DNA from: an uncultured Shewanella sp.
GTDB taxonomy: Bacteria > Pseudomonadota > Gammaproteobacteria > Enterobacterales > Shewanellaceae
DNA: 64,000 nt
NCBI RefSeq assembly: GCF_947491715.1
Contig: NZ_CANLKR010000005.1
Coordinates: 62,001-126,000 of the forward strand
Direction of reading: 5' to 3'
Shown here: piece after piece, positions 54,088 through 62,955 of the stretch
Layout: each line of letters starts with the position of its first letter
Position numbering within the stretch: the first letter of the stretch is position 1
Position numbers and translations under genes: made by a program
Notes under the pieces: model-generated
Told to the model about the DNA's origin: nothing
What the model saw: the letters and a program-made list of their open reading frames with translations, nothing else
The model's database searches: none

Positions 54088-55932
54088 ATGGATATTTCAA
54101 ACACTATGAAGTTAAATCTAATGGTATTATGCTCGACATTATTTTTCTATGGCTGTTCGAACGAGTCCAGTTCAGCAACCTCATCCGATACCCATTCAAC
54201 AACGTCTGACACTGCTAATGTTATTTCTATTGATACATCATCTTCTCTGATTAAAGCTGAAATCAATGCGCCAGAGATAATGATTGAAACAACCAATAGT
54301 AATATATTGTTAAGTCTGAGATATGACGATGATAGACAGCAAACCTCCACAAACCAAAGCGACTCCAGAACTGTTACTGTAACGTCAGCAATAATGACAC
54401 CTAAATGTCCCTCCATTGACACCATCGAGCCTCAGTCTATTTCAGTGAATTCAACATCTATTGCTTATCCTATTATTGCACCAACGCTACCTGAGAATAT
54501 AACGCGCTGCGAATATCAATTAAGTTATTACATTGAAGGAGAAAATGTTATTCAACCGGAAATGTCGCTTATAACCATCATATCGGCGCCTATTATTACC
54601 GTCAATTTATTAAAAAATAATCAAGTCGCCACCTCTATTATTCGCCAAGGCGGAACGCTAACAGTCGAAATACTGCCACCTGCGAGCTGGGATGGAATAG
54701 AAAATGATCTGAACTTTGATATCACGACAACAATCCCAAATATCAATTTTACTGCTTGTACAATCTCACTTAATAGCCATGAAGCATGTTCTTCTTCAAC
54801 CCTAATGAGTGATGTTGCTTTAGATATTTATACCATTACAGTTACATCAACAAACACTGAACCTTTTTTAACTGAAACAACTAAAAATATTGAGGTAATT
54901 GAACCATTACCTTTTTTACTAGAAACAAGTACTGAAATTGCTGATTATAACGGTGACGGTATTGATGACAATATCAGTATCAATACTTATGATTATGATG
55001 AAAATGGACAAGTATTGAAAGAGATATTAACAACAGATAGAGAGATAGACGACACGATTGATCAATCAATAATGACAACTTATGAATATTTAGTCTCCAC
55101 AACTGTAATCAGAAATACTAGAGACTATAACGGTGATGGGGTCGATGATGCCATCATTCAAACAAGTTTACGTTACGATGATTCAGCTAATTTAATTCAA
55201 AACTATGAAGCCAATGATTTTGATGCAGATGGAAATTATGATCTCCATAGTATTAATAATTATGAATATAATAGTGATAATTTGCTACTCTCAAAATATC
55301 AAGGCTCATCTGAAGATATTGATGGAGAGCACACTTTTTTTGTATCAACCCATTATGAGTATGATATTAATGGAAATATACTTTTAGAAGCCATCGAATT
55401 CAATCGAGAAAGATTAGGAGCTACAAGTACATCAAGATCAAATACTTATACGTATAATGAAAATAATGACAGACTGACCTATCTTTATGCAGAAGATACT
55501 GATGGCGATGATATTTTTAACAGAGAAACATTAACATCATATTTTTATAATCATCTGGAATTGTTGGTCTTAGTCACCGAAGAAATAGATCGTGATAATG
55601 ATGGTGTTAATGATATAATGACTTCTACACACCTCGATTATGATTCTAATGGCAATGTCACCCAATTCATTAAAGAAAGTGACTATAATACCGATGGGAC
55701 TACAGACGCTTTATTCACGATTACCTATCATTACGATAGTAATGACAATTTAATATCAGAAATACAAGAAACAGATAGAGAAAATGATAATGTGATTGAT
55801 TCTACCTCTAAGAAATACTATCAATATGATATTAATAATAATATCATTGAAATCATAGATGAATATTTTTTTGGAAATGATCTTGCCTCAAGGCGTGTAA
55901 CAACCAATACTTATATTCAACTCTCTGAATAA
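54088..55932 (+). CDS. Lipoprotein with DxDxDG-type repeats
   Basis: 614 residues. Lipobox FFYGC (Cys about residue 23 from the first Met; a Met at 54106 is an alternative start). After a Ser/Thr-rich spacer and two immunoglobulin-like regions to residue 275, the remainder is about nine repeats of some 35 residues, each with a Ca-loop-like motif (DYNGDGIDDNI, DYNGDGVDDAI, DFDADGNYDL, DTDGDDIF, DRDNDGVNDI, DYNTDGTTDA) followed by a YEYxxxGxxL strand as in RHS/YD-type repeats. Likely a calcium-stabilised surface protein. Function unknown. Confidence 0.75.
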   Translation: MDISNTMKLNLMVLCSTLFFYGCSNESSSATSSDTHSTTSDTANVISIDTSSSLIKAEINAPEIMIETTNSNILLSLRYDDDRQQTSTNQSDSRTVTVTSAIMTPKCPSIDTIEPQSISVNSTSIAYPIIAPTLPENITRCEYQLSYYIEGENVIQPEMSLITIISAPIITVNLLKNNQVATSIIRQGGTLTVEILPPASWDGIENDLNFDITTTIPNINFTACTISLNSHEACSSSTLMSDVALDIYTITVTSTNTEPFLTETTKNIEVIEPLPFLLETSTEIADYNGDGIDDNISINTYDYDENGQVLKEILTTDREIDDTIDQSIMTTYEYLVSTTVIRNTRDYNGDGVDDAIIQTSLRYDDSANLIQNYEANDFDADGNYDLHSINNYEYNSDNLLLSKYQGSSEDIDGEHTFFVSTHYEYDINGNILLEAIEFNRERLGATSTSRSNTYTYNENNDRLTYLYAEDTDGDDIFNRETLTSYFYNHLELLVLVTEEIDRDNDGVNDIMTSTHLDYDSNGNVTQFIKESDYNTDGTTDALFTITYHYDSNDNLISEIQETDRENDNVIDSTSKKYYQYDINNNIIEIIDEYFFGNDLASRRVTTNTYIQLSE

Positions 55933-56424
55933 TTGAAAATATGTTTATGCTTATTAAAAACCTAAATAAAGCAATATAAACTACATTGTGTAGCGTTACC
56001 CATATTTGTTATCTTGATGCCGAAATCACTAACGTCTTTTCTTTTTGAGTCCAATCCAGTTGCCCTGATTGGTTAAATTCTATGATGTTATAATTTATCC
56101 AAAGCCGCTGACATAAAAAACGAAAGCTAACGTTTTGCTCTCTGTTAGTGGTCAACTAATATTGGCCACAATTTAGAATTTTGTCAAAGTGATCAGTCCC
56201 TTCAAACTTCATGGCTTGAAAATAGTGCTCCATTGTACGCCACTTATTATTATCCAATACGAAGCCAAAACAGCAAAGTTTGATAACTGATAGTATTTGT
56301 CATCTCTATTGAAAAAATAGATTACTTTAGCCATATATTCTTGGGCCCATCGCCGCTATAAAAGGCGCGCGTTAGCGCATCCAGTGGAGGCCCTTTTGGC
56401 CGAAACGATTTTTGATAGGTGTTT
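55933..56424. other. Intergenic region with gene relics
   Basis: About 490 bp. It holds a frameshifted NADAR-domain remnant (56156-56334) ending in a sequence like an IS3-family terminus (TGGTCAACTAATATTGGCCA at 56149). The 56341-56400 stretch is G+C-rich (GGCGCGCGTTAGCGC) and may be a second, degenerate attC; I could not confirm it. Confidence 0.5.
56156..56334 (-). pseudogene. NADAR (YbiA-like) domain remnant, frameshifted and truncated
   Basis: From the ATG at 56334: MAKVIYFFNRDDKYYQLSNF A, then a frameshift, then FGFVLDNNKWRTMEHYFQAM KFEGTDHFDKI, then stop. WRTxEHYFQAMKF is the NADAR signature (ADP-ribose/N-glycosidase superfamily, YbiA). The 3' half is lost where an IS3-like end begins. 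Not functional. Confidence 0.65.
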
Positions 56425-56772
56425 TTAGTACTGCCATTTTCCCTTATCAACCAAAAGCTGGTTACCTTCACTATCAATTACTTTTAGTACGCCTGAGTTA
56501 TGAATGAAGAACTTCGCACCATCAGCTAGAAATTCGTAACCCTGAAATGCGCATGGGGTGACCCCGTCAGCGCATTTTGTGTGTACAGTTTTTCCGATGA
56601 CAGTGTGCTTCTGCTCACAACCAACAGGTGAGTATATGAATCTAATTGTATCGCAAGTTACGTTCCCTTCTTCACATTCACGTTCTATTTGAATAATAAA
56701 ATTATCAGTTACAAGTGTCTCAGCAGAAACTACTGAGGAGATAATAACTAAAGCAATAACAAGATATTTCAC
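56425..56772 (-). CDS. Small exported protein, integron-cassette type
   Basis: 115 residues, signal peptide MKYLVIALVIISSVVSA. The mature protein has TDNFIIQIERECEEGNVTCD, KTVHTKCADGVTPCAFQGYE FL, four cysteines in two pairs, and ends LLVDKGKWQY. I associate this pattern with a group of unnamed cassette-borne proteins. An attC site lies immediately upstream (56773-56857), so the gene is probably the next cassette in an array read on this strand. Function unknown. Confidence 0.65.
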   Translation of the reverse strand: MKYLVIALVIISSVVSAETLVTDNFIIQIERECEEGNVTCDTIRFIYSPVGCEQKHTVIGKTVHTKCADGVTPCAFQGYEFLADGAKFFIHNSGVLKVIDSEGNQLLVDKGKWQY

Positions 56773-56878
56773 GATACTCCTTGGACGCCTAACGCCGCAA
56801 TAAGCGGAGAGTAATAGTTTGCTAAAATGTGAAACGAAGTGGAACCGAGCAAACTGTTACGAAACCGACTTTATTACC
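56773..56878 (-). other. attC recombination site (integron cassette)
   Basis: On the minus strand it begins ATATAACAAGGTAATAAAG inside the end of the serine hydrolase gene and ends GCTTATTGCGGCGTTAGGC. The terminal GTTAGGC fits the attC R' consensus GTTRRRY. AGTTTGCT and AGCAAACT form the inner stem, and TAATAA pairs with TTATT in the outer stem. The bulged CTTCGTTTCACATTTT loop is typical of Shewanella/Vibrio chromosomal integrons. No integrase gene is in the window. Confidence 0.75.
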
Positions 56879-57984
56879 TTGTTATATGCCATTAAATAGT
56901 CAAAAATCATATTTGACAAGTCTTCTAGATCTTCCTGAGCACTGTTACTAGAAACATTGGTAATGACGAATATTCCTATGTTTTTCTTCGGATAAATGGC
57001 AAGCCAGCTAGATGTGCCCATTGAACGACCACTGTGATATAGCAATTGCTCATTTGAATCATACTCATATGTATTCCAAAAAAAGGCTCTACCGTGGCCA
57101 CTTTTACTGCCATCCAGAAGTTCATGAGAAATAGCAACCTCTGGACTTGATGATAGTTGAAGCTGAATATAACAAGTGATAGATTCAACTGTTGAAGTTA
57201 ATCCTCCTTCAGCCAATGAATAGGAGCTTAGTAAAGGCATACGCTTACCATTTCCATCTGTACCTACAGTAATTTCACCTAGAGCAAAGTTAGTGCCCCT
57301 GAACTCAGTGCTCATTTCTCCAGACTTAGACGTGATGATTTCAGAGACAAGCAATTCAAAAGACTTTTCGTAAACCTCCTCCAGAATATACGCAACCAAC
57401 TTAGTGCCTGCGTTTGAATATTGATATTGCTCACCAGGTGTAGAGTTAAGTTTCACTTTTTTGAGATCATCAAAGTAATTATCTCGGGAATATTTTGATA
57501 TTTTTCCAAAAGCAGTACCTTTTACGATGTCTTCGCTACTGTAAGCAAAATCTTTTGGGAGCCCGCTGGTATGGGTCATAAGATGTCGTAAAGTAATATA
57601 CTTATTGGATAGCTCTAAATTTCCGTATCCGCTATTTTTTAGGTAATGACGAATATCTTTATCAAGCTCAACTTTCCCATCTAGAATGGCGTTAGCAACA
57701 ACTAACCCGGTGTACGTTTTGGTAATAGAGGCAAGTTCGTAAATTGTCTGGTTGTTTGGAATATCTCCATCACTTAATTTCCCTAAATGGTATTGGTAAA
57801 TATTTTCAGCATCTACAATGGAAACTGAGACCACCTGCCCGACATTTCCATCAATAAATTCAATAAGTTCAGATTTCGTATTTGACTCAAAGTTAATTGC
57901 GTCATAATTTTTACAAGAAACCAACACTGCCATTAATGAAATAAAAAATATAAATGATATGGATTGGGTTATGAATCGATTCAC
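56857..57984 (-). CDS. Serine hydrolase (class C beta-lactamase-like) lipoprotein
   Basis: 375 residues. Lipobox LVSC (Cys24). Active-site motifs of the beta-lactamase/transpeptidase superfamily: SxxK as SITK (Ser86, Lys89), YSN at 189-191 and HSG in LLYHSGRSMG (about 316) in place of KTG. Length and DGKVELDKDIRHYL, RHLMTHTSGLPKDF and GEQYQYSNAGTKLVAYIL match esterase/EstB-type members rather than true resistance enzymes. Its last codons overlap an attC, so it is a gene cassette. It might act on D-Ala peptides or esters; no evidence for antibiotic hydrolysis. Confidence 0.83.
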   Translation of the reverse strand: MNRFITQSISFIFFISLMAVLVSCKNYDAINFESNTKSELIEFIDGNVGQVVSVSIVDAENIYQYHLGKLSDGDIPNNQTIYELASITKTYTGLVVANAILDGKVELDKDIRHYLKNSGYGNLELSNKYITLRHLMTHTSGLPKDFAYSSEDIVKGTAFGKISKYSRDNYFDDLKKVKLNSTPGEQYQYSNAGTKLVAYILEEVYEKSFELLVSEIITSKSGEMSTEFRGTNFALGEITVGTDGNGKRMPLLSSYSLAEGGLTSTVESITCYIQLQLSSSPEVAISHELLDGSKSGHGRAFFWNTYEYDSNEQLLYHSGRSMGTSSWLAIYPKKNIGIFVITNVSSNSAQEDLEDLSNMIFDYLMAYNKVIKSVS

Positions 57985-58211
57985 AAAAATTCCTAAGTTT
58001 TAAACGCGACAGGCATATATCAGCTTATTCAACAGCAGCAGGATAATCTTCCAGACTGCTGACTCTTTTTTAAAACAAATCATTGAACAAGACTATACTG
58101 CTAAACCATTGTTGTAAAATGGTTTGATTAATCATAGAGTGAATTTTGAAGTGAATGGTGGAGTTCATTACAAGGGTCATTGTGACTGTCTCTGTTCTTA
58201 ATGGCTCCACT

Positions 58212-58267
58212 CTTACATCTTTATGCTTACATCTTTATGATTACATCTTTATGCTTACATCTTAATG
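58212..58267. repeat. Four 14 bp tandem repeats
   Basis: Unit CTTACATCTTTATG, two exact copies and two with one change each. The last unit overlaps the stop of the 165-residue gene, so copy number may alter its end. Confidence 0.9.
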
Positions 58268-58759
58268 CGAAGACTGGTTAGTAATATTGATGGAATCACG
58301 ACAAGGGTAAGACTTGGGATCTTTCCTAACTAACCTTGTCATCTCTCGATTAAATAACGCCACATACTGATTGGCTTTTTGGCTGAGTGAGGAGTGTTCT
58401 TTGCACACAATGGCATCACCACCGACATCAATAGACTTCCATTTAGAATCAAAAATAACGCACCTAGAAAATTCAAACTCAAAGCCCGGACGACTAGGGG
58501 CAAAACCATCGGCAACACTATAAAAATAAATGTCGTTTTGATCATAATCACGTTGAGCATGCTTGGCTGCTTCTTTTGGCTCCAATTTATTGATAGCAGG
58601 AGCAAAAGAACATACATCTTGATCTGATAATTGATTCCCTAAATATTTTCGTAACGCTTGTTTTTGTATTTGCAGCTCCTCATTACTCAGCTCTGTAGAA
58701 GCCGCCTTAAACGGAATGCAAAAAAAAATCAAAACATGCAATATGCGTAAAAATGTCAC
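58262..58759 (-). CDS. Exported protein of unknown function (165 aa)
   Basis: 165 residues, GTG start with GAGG 5 nt upstream. Signal peptide about 1-20 (MTFLRILHVLIFFCIPFKAA). Mature part: helical head (SNEELQIQKQALRKYLGNQL), then YFYSVADGFAPSRPGFEFEF, four cysteines (C50, C99, C119, C153 approximately). No family recognised. It is followed by the 14 bp repeats. The gene spacing suggests independent transcription. Confidence 0.6.
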   Translation of the reverse strand: MTFLRILHVLIFFCIPFKAASTELSNEELQIQKQALRKYLGNQLSDQDVCSFAPAINKLEPKEAAKHAQRDYDQNDIYFYSVADGFAPSRPGFEFEFSRCVIFDSKWKSIDVGGDAIVCKEHSSLSQKANQYVALFNREMTRLVRKDPKSYPCRDSINITNQSSH

Positions 58760-58818
58760 TTTAACCTCATTTACCTTAGTAAAAACTTATCAAGATATAC
58801 CTGTCTTAGTTATTGTCT

Positions 58819-59268
58819 TTATAACTCAGCGCGCAGTCGTACCATATCAATACAACGAATGCCATTTTCAAATATTGGTTCTGGATAAGAATCAAAGAAG
58901 CCCGATTTAATACTGTGCATTCTAAATCCACACTTTTGATAAAGGGCCAACTGTGAAAGGCTTGAATTACCCGTACCCACCTCAAGTGTCTTGGCGCCTG
59001 ATTCTTTTGCCAGTTGTTTTACCTTGCCAATTATGGATTTAGCAATACCTTTCCTTTGATACTCATTTAAAACAGCGATATTCTTCAATTCAAATATTCC
59101 AGCAGATTCAACTACCACAGCAATACCTACAAATATATCACTATCCCTACAGACCAGCACTTCTGAGCTAGGCAGATACGATAAAATCGCTTTTTTATCG
59201 GGATCTGCACTTAATAATAAATCCATCAATTCAGGAGTTATTTCTTTATCGTACACTTCGATATTCAT
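58819..59268 (-). CDS. GNAT-family N-acetyltransferase
   Basis: 149 residues. GNAT acetyl-CoA motif A is clear: ELKNIAVLNEYQRKGIAKSI IGKVKQLAKESGA (Q/RxxGxG/A as QRKGIA), followed by LEVGTGNSSLSQLALYQKCG FR. C-terminal strands differ from known subfamilies. Substrate unknown. Lies among short unrelated genes on the same strand, a cassette-like arrangement. Confidence 0.85.
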   Translation of the reverse strand: MNIEVYDKEITPELMDLLLSADPDKKAILSYLPSSEVLVCRDSDIFVGIAVVVESAGIFELKNIAVLNEYQRKGIAKSIIGKVKQLAKESGAKTLEVGTGNSSLSQLALYQKCGFRMHSIKSGFFDSYPEPIFENGIRCIDMVRLRAEL

Positions 59269-59335
59269 TTTGAGTGATAACCTTTTTATAGTACGCTTGC
59301 TCGATTACACATCAGACCATTCAACGCATAATTTA

Positions 59336-59357
59336 TCCATATATGTCTTAATTATTT
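59336..59357 (+). repeat. Dispersed short repeat, copy 2 of 3
   Basis: ATCCATATATGTCTTAATTA followed by TT; matches 60931-60952 over about 20 bp and 9471-9482 over 12 bp. Confidence 0.55.
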
Positions 59358-59466
59358 TTTTTAACTTTAACCTCATTAACGCTTTTAGCTGCCGCGGTTT
59401 GTCGCTGAAAATAATTTTGGGTGTCCTGATTATTGCTTCCTGATTATTGCTACAATTCTTGTCTAT

Positions 59467-60144
59467 TTAGACGGATTTAACCACCAACATTTGCGTGGCA
59501 CCTTTCTGGAATTTGTAATTAACATCAGATAAATATGTTGTCTTACCGATCCTTTTTAACTCTAATATCACCTTGTTTAAGTGAGGTGATATTTCTCCAT
59601 TCAACGTAATCAATGGGTAAACCCTAACTTCTTTAGCTACGCGACAAAGTTCTATAAGAGAATTAATGTGTTCTTCTAGATCAACTTGTTCGCTATAGAG
59701 AAATAAGTAATGTGAACATAGAGCAAGATCAAACTGCCCATCTTGAAAGTCTAGATTCGGTAGTGATGCTTCTTTATACCGACCTTCATTTTTACCTTTT
59801 TCATAATCTACCATGAATTTTTCCATAGCAGAGATTCTAATCTTACCAAGCTCTTCAACAGAAAAAATACTCTCCCAAATATATTTGTCTTTGTATATTT
59901 CCATTTGAGGCATAATTTCGTTATAAACAGCTTCAATACGACTTTTAAATTGATCAACATTAAATCTATAAGTGGGATCTATGGATACCACTTTACCGCC
60001 TTTAGAAGTTAGATCAGCATTGAAAGATGCTGGACCATCGCCACACCCTAAAATGTATTTCAAAAGATCGTTTTCTGTTAAAGAAAATATTTCCTTGTAC
60101 TCTTCAAAAGATCGCCCCCAAGGCACGGTATTCTTTAATTCCAC
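59467..60144 (-). CDS. SAM-dependent methyltransferase-like protein
   Basis: 225 residues, GTG start with GGAG upstream. YILGCGDGPASFNADLTSKG is the glycine-rich SAM-binding motif I, GKVVSIDPTYRF supplies the acidic residue of motif II, and FDLALCSHYLFLYS matches the motif IV region of class I methyltransferases. Motifs are all present, so likely active; substrate unknown. I note that it lies just inside an IS3 remnant and may have moved with it. Confidence 0.78.
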   Translation of the reverse strand: MELKNTVPWGRSFEEYKEIFSLTENDLLKYILGCGDGPASFNADLTSKGGKVVSIDPTYRFNVDQFKSRIEAVYNEIMPQMEIYKDKYIWESIFSVEELGKIRISAMEKFMVDYEKGKNEGRYKEASLPNLDFQDGQFDLALCSHYLFLYSEQVDLEEHINSLIELCRVAKEVRVYPLITLNGEISPHLNKVILELKRIGKTTYLSDVNYKFQKGATQMLVVKSV

Positions 60145-60241
60145 TTATTACTTCTCCAATACGTGTAACGCTCGTTTAATCGCTGCTTTGATAACACTCA
60201 AAGAACCATAAATTATTTATAATAAATATATCAGATAACTG

Positions 60242-60766
60242 TACTGGTCAACCCAAATTGGACACTTTTAGTTGAGAATATTCAAACTCTACAGGTGACA
60301 ACTCACCATTAGCAGAATGAAGCCGCTCTAGGTTGTAGTATTTCATATAAGCAGCCACATCTATCCTCATAAATTCTCTTGTTGGTTGATTAACTTTAAA
60401 AATCCAATCATGTTTCAGACTACCAAAGAAACGCTCTACGACTGCATTATCCCAACACGCGCCCACATCCCCCATGCTGGCACGGATCCTATAACTTGAT
60501 AACAGCTTACCGAATTGCTTACTGGTATACTGTGAACCTCGATCACTGTGAAATACTAGGCCTTTAGGTGGTTGCCGCAGGTTGTAAGTTTTCATTAATG
60601 CCTTAGATATCAAATCCGTCGTCATGCGTTTATCTATGTGCCACCCAACTACCCGACGTGAATATAAATCCATCACTACAGCTAAATACATCCAGCCTTC
60701 ACCCGTCTTCAAATAAGTCACGTCACCAGCCCAAACTTGATTAGCAGAAGTTGGATTAAAGTTCAT
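60242..60766 (-). mobile_element. IS3-family element, 3' fragment with transposase OrfB
   Basis: 172 codons of the integrase core: NQVWAGDVTYLKTGEGWMYL AVVMDLYSRRVVGWHID, HSDRGSQYTS, ACWDNAVVERFFGSLKHDW. The DDE triad is complete here (Asp15, Asp75, Glu111 with D-35-E spacing), but the 5' part of orfB and all of orfA are missing. The right end TGGTCAACCCAAATTGGACA is at 60245. Relic, not mobile alone. A similar end occurs at 56149. Confidence 0.88.
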
Positions 60767-61001
60767 GTTTAACTATTTACGTTGGGTGTCTTGGTTCTTT
60801 TGTTATTGGTTCTTTTGTTATTGAGTTTCTTAGTTATTGAGTTATTGTTATTTTCCTAGAGACAACAACATTCACATACCAAAACAAAAAAGTCTTAGCT
60901 GGGGAGCTTATGTCTTGGCTCAACGGGAGCGTCCATATATGTCTTAATTATTCTCTTTCCCTCTATTTAAGCTAACGCCCACCGTACGCTTTATACTTGT
61001 C
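60767..61001. other. Junction between IS3 relic and G+C-rich gene, with short repeats
   Basis: Contains TTGGTTCTTTTGTTATTGG duplicated in tandem, then GTTATTGAG repeats, and the dispersed motif GGGAGCGTCCATATATGTCT at 60925-60943. It marks the boundary where base composition rises. Confidence 0.55.
60925..60943 (+). repeat. Dispersed short repeat, copy 3 of 3
   Basis: GGGAGCGTCCATATATGTC, identical to 9463-9481. It continues with TTAATTATT as at 59345-59357. Confidence 0.55.
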
Positions 61002-62687
61002 TCATCCACCCGCTATACGAACCGGCTTCGGTCGGCGTTGCCAGCCATCATAATGATGCAACGACGCTTCGCCTCGAGAGCCATCAAGCACCCTTCTCAT
61101 GACTGGATGCTGAGATAGGAGGCCTTCAGTCTGAAATATTGAAAAGAGAACCTGCACTTTCCGGCGATCCATACGGCGCTCGGTTTCCCTAATTAGGCGC
61201 TGCCGCTCATCCAGATTGCTTGCTCGAAGGTAGCGCGCCACGGCGGCCCCAGTCCAACATGCGTCGTGAACACCAATTCCAAAGCGAAACCAAGCTGACT
61301 GCGCTGCATCGCCAACAATAAAATACTCACCTTCACCGTATCTCCCCGAAGTGCGCCCGGATCGGACACCGGTGAGGTAGCTATGAAAGAAACTGGCCGT
61401 GTTTTGCGCGGCCGAGGGGAACGAGTTCTCCTCCTCCAAAAAACGCCCCACTTTCTCCTTATCAAGTTTGGAGTCCACCCCCATAGCGCCGAGCAAACGC
61501 TCCGCGATTGACCAAGCGGACCCCACAAGTGTACAGGCTTCGCGCGGAAACATCCCTTCGAGATGGACTCTACGAATGCTACCTCGATCTAAGCCATGCC
61601 AGTTCTGTGGATCTAACATGTCTCCGCGAGACTCTGGTATCCAAACCCAATCTGGAGGTACCATATTATTGGAATAAAGATCAGGGAGACGATCGAATGT
61701 GAATATCGCACGATCTAGGCTACAGACCATGCAAATCGGATCGTCAAAGACTCTTGGATCATCGGCCAACGCTAAGGTCAAGAACTCTTTCCAGTCTTCG
61801 CGACAATCTTGGATCTTATCGTCGATCGTATGTAACTCGGATCCCGAGCCCTCTAAATAAGCGCTCAACAGATCACCGGGACTCAGAACCTCCTGTACCA
61901 GTTTTCGCAGCCCGCAAATGGACTCTTTTCCCGCCAGAGCTTCTCGAATAGAACTGTGCCCTCCGGAAGCATCAACCACGACATCAAAAGGCAATGATAT
62001 CTCGTTAGCAACCTCCACGAGTTCAACACCAGCACGCCGCGTCATGCACGAGCTCTTGAGAGGATTTGGGTTGGGGTGATACCGAGCAAACAACTTACCA
62101 TCCTCGGCCACCGCATCACAATGTTCGTACAAGACAACGCCAAGCTTCAGGGCCACCACGCGCAGAAAGAAGATCAGATCAAAGAGCCAGATGGTGCTCT
62201 TGTCTGCATACGATGGTGCGATCTCGCTACGAAGAGATCGAGGCGCGCCTAAGGAGGAAAGATAGCGTTCCTCGTGACGAAAGATGCCCACAATACGCGA
62301 ACGTATCGGACGCCCGTGTTTCTCTAAAACCGTCACGTTATGGCCACGCATGGCGCATTCGATTGCTGTGGTCAGTCCTGCTGGGCCAGCCCCTGCGATC
62401 ACGATCCGCTTAGGCGTACTAATACCTGCCACGCGAGCGCACCGTTCAGACAGAGCGCAGTGGAATGCATCGAGAAACCCATCAGCCCCAAGGTCATCGT
62501 CGACCAGCCATCGAGTATGCGCATGCTCACCGGGAAGCGTCAGAGTCTCCTCAAACTCAGCCTCCGTCTCCCTTGAACCACTCCCTATGGTGGACACAGG
62601 CCGCAGTGCAGCCTTGGAAGAAAGCGCCTCCCGAGTTGCAGGGTTAAGGTTGGTAAGTTGTTCCTTCAAAGTCTCGAATGAGTGCAT
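61002..62687 (-). CDS. FAD-dependent monooxygenase-like protein, G+C-rich
   Basis: 561 residues. After an 80-residue unrelated head the protein has the FAD GxGxxG motif RIVIAGAGPAGLTTAIECAM (95-114) and NVTVLEKHGRP, and the second FAD motif GEYFIVGDAAQSAWFRFGIG (about 460), the layout of class A flavin monooxygenases. Substrate unknown. It is clearly richer in G+C than its neighbours and its codon use differs, so it was probably acquired. It is flanked by an IS3 remnant and an IS66 remnant. AGGA precedes the ATG. Confidence 0.75.
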   Translation of the reverse strand: MHSFETLKEQLTNLNPATREALSSKAALRPVSTIGSGSRETEAEFEETLTLPGEHAHTRWLVDDDLGADGFLDAFHCALSERCARVAGISTPKRIVIAGAGPAGLTTAIECAMRGHNVTVLEKHGRPIRSRIVGIFRHEERYLSSLGAPRSLRSEIAPSYADKSTIWLFDLIFFLRVVALKLGVVLYEHCDAVAEDGKLFARYHPNPNPLKSSCMTRRAGVELVEVANEISLPFDVVVDASGGHSSIREALAGKESICGLRKLVQEVLSPGDLLSAYLEGSGSELHTIDDKIQDCREDWKEFLTLALADDPRVFDDPICMVCSLDRAIFTFDRLPDLYSNNMVPPDWVWIPESRGDMLDPQNWHGLDRGSIRRVHLEGMFPREACTLVGSAWSIAERLLGAMGVDSKLDKEKVGRFLEEENSFPSAAQNTASFFHSYLTGVRSGRTSGRYGEGEYFIVGDAAQSAWFRFGIGVHDACWTGAAVARYLRASNLDERQRLIRETERRMDRRKVQVLFSIFQTEGLLSQHPVMRRVLDGSRGEASLHHYDGWQRRPKPVRIAGG

Positions 62688-62701
62688 CGAAAAATCCTAT
62701 A

Positions 62702-62955
62702 TTAGGTGTAAATCTTGAGCGAGGTTTTTTCGCTGTTGCGGCCATAGTACTTGGCACGCTCTAAGCGAAGGTATTCTTCTAGCAGCGTAATGCGCTTTTT
62801 TGTTCAGCAATGACATCAGCTTTCTTTCCAATGAAAACGGACTGATGCTCTATCCACTGCTCCCTCACGGTTAGCAAAAATAGACTATCTTCGAAGATGA
62901 ATGAAGTGTTCGCTTGCCCATTAGCCATGGGCGTATCGTATAGTCTAACTTCCAT
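62702..62955 (-). pseudogene. IS66-family transposase N-terminal remnant, frameshifted
   Basis: The first frame from the ATG at 62955 (MEVRLYDTPMANGQANTSFI, WIEHQSVFIGKKADVIAEQK) shifts at the T-run 62798-62803 (one A missing on the coding strand), then reads KKRITLLEEYLRLERAKYYG RNSEKTSLK, the GRxSEK segment of IS66 TnpC. Truncated where the G+C-rich block begins. Confidence 0.75.

Noticed and set aside
56341..56400. attC site downstream of the 115-aa cassette gene
   Set aside because: Inverted G+C-rich segments are present (GCGCGTTAGCGC) but the core consensus does not fit.
62066..62718. Plus-strand ORFs of 115 and 144 codons
   Set aside because: Antisense frames in the G+C-rich monooxygenase gene, where spurious long frames are expected.
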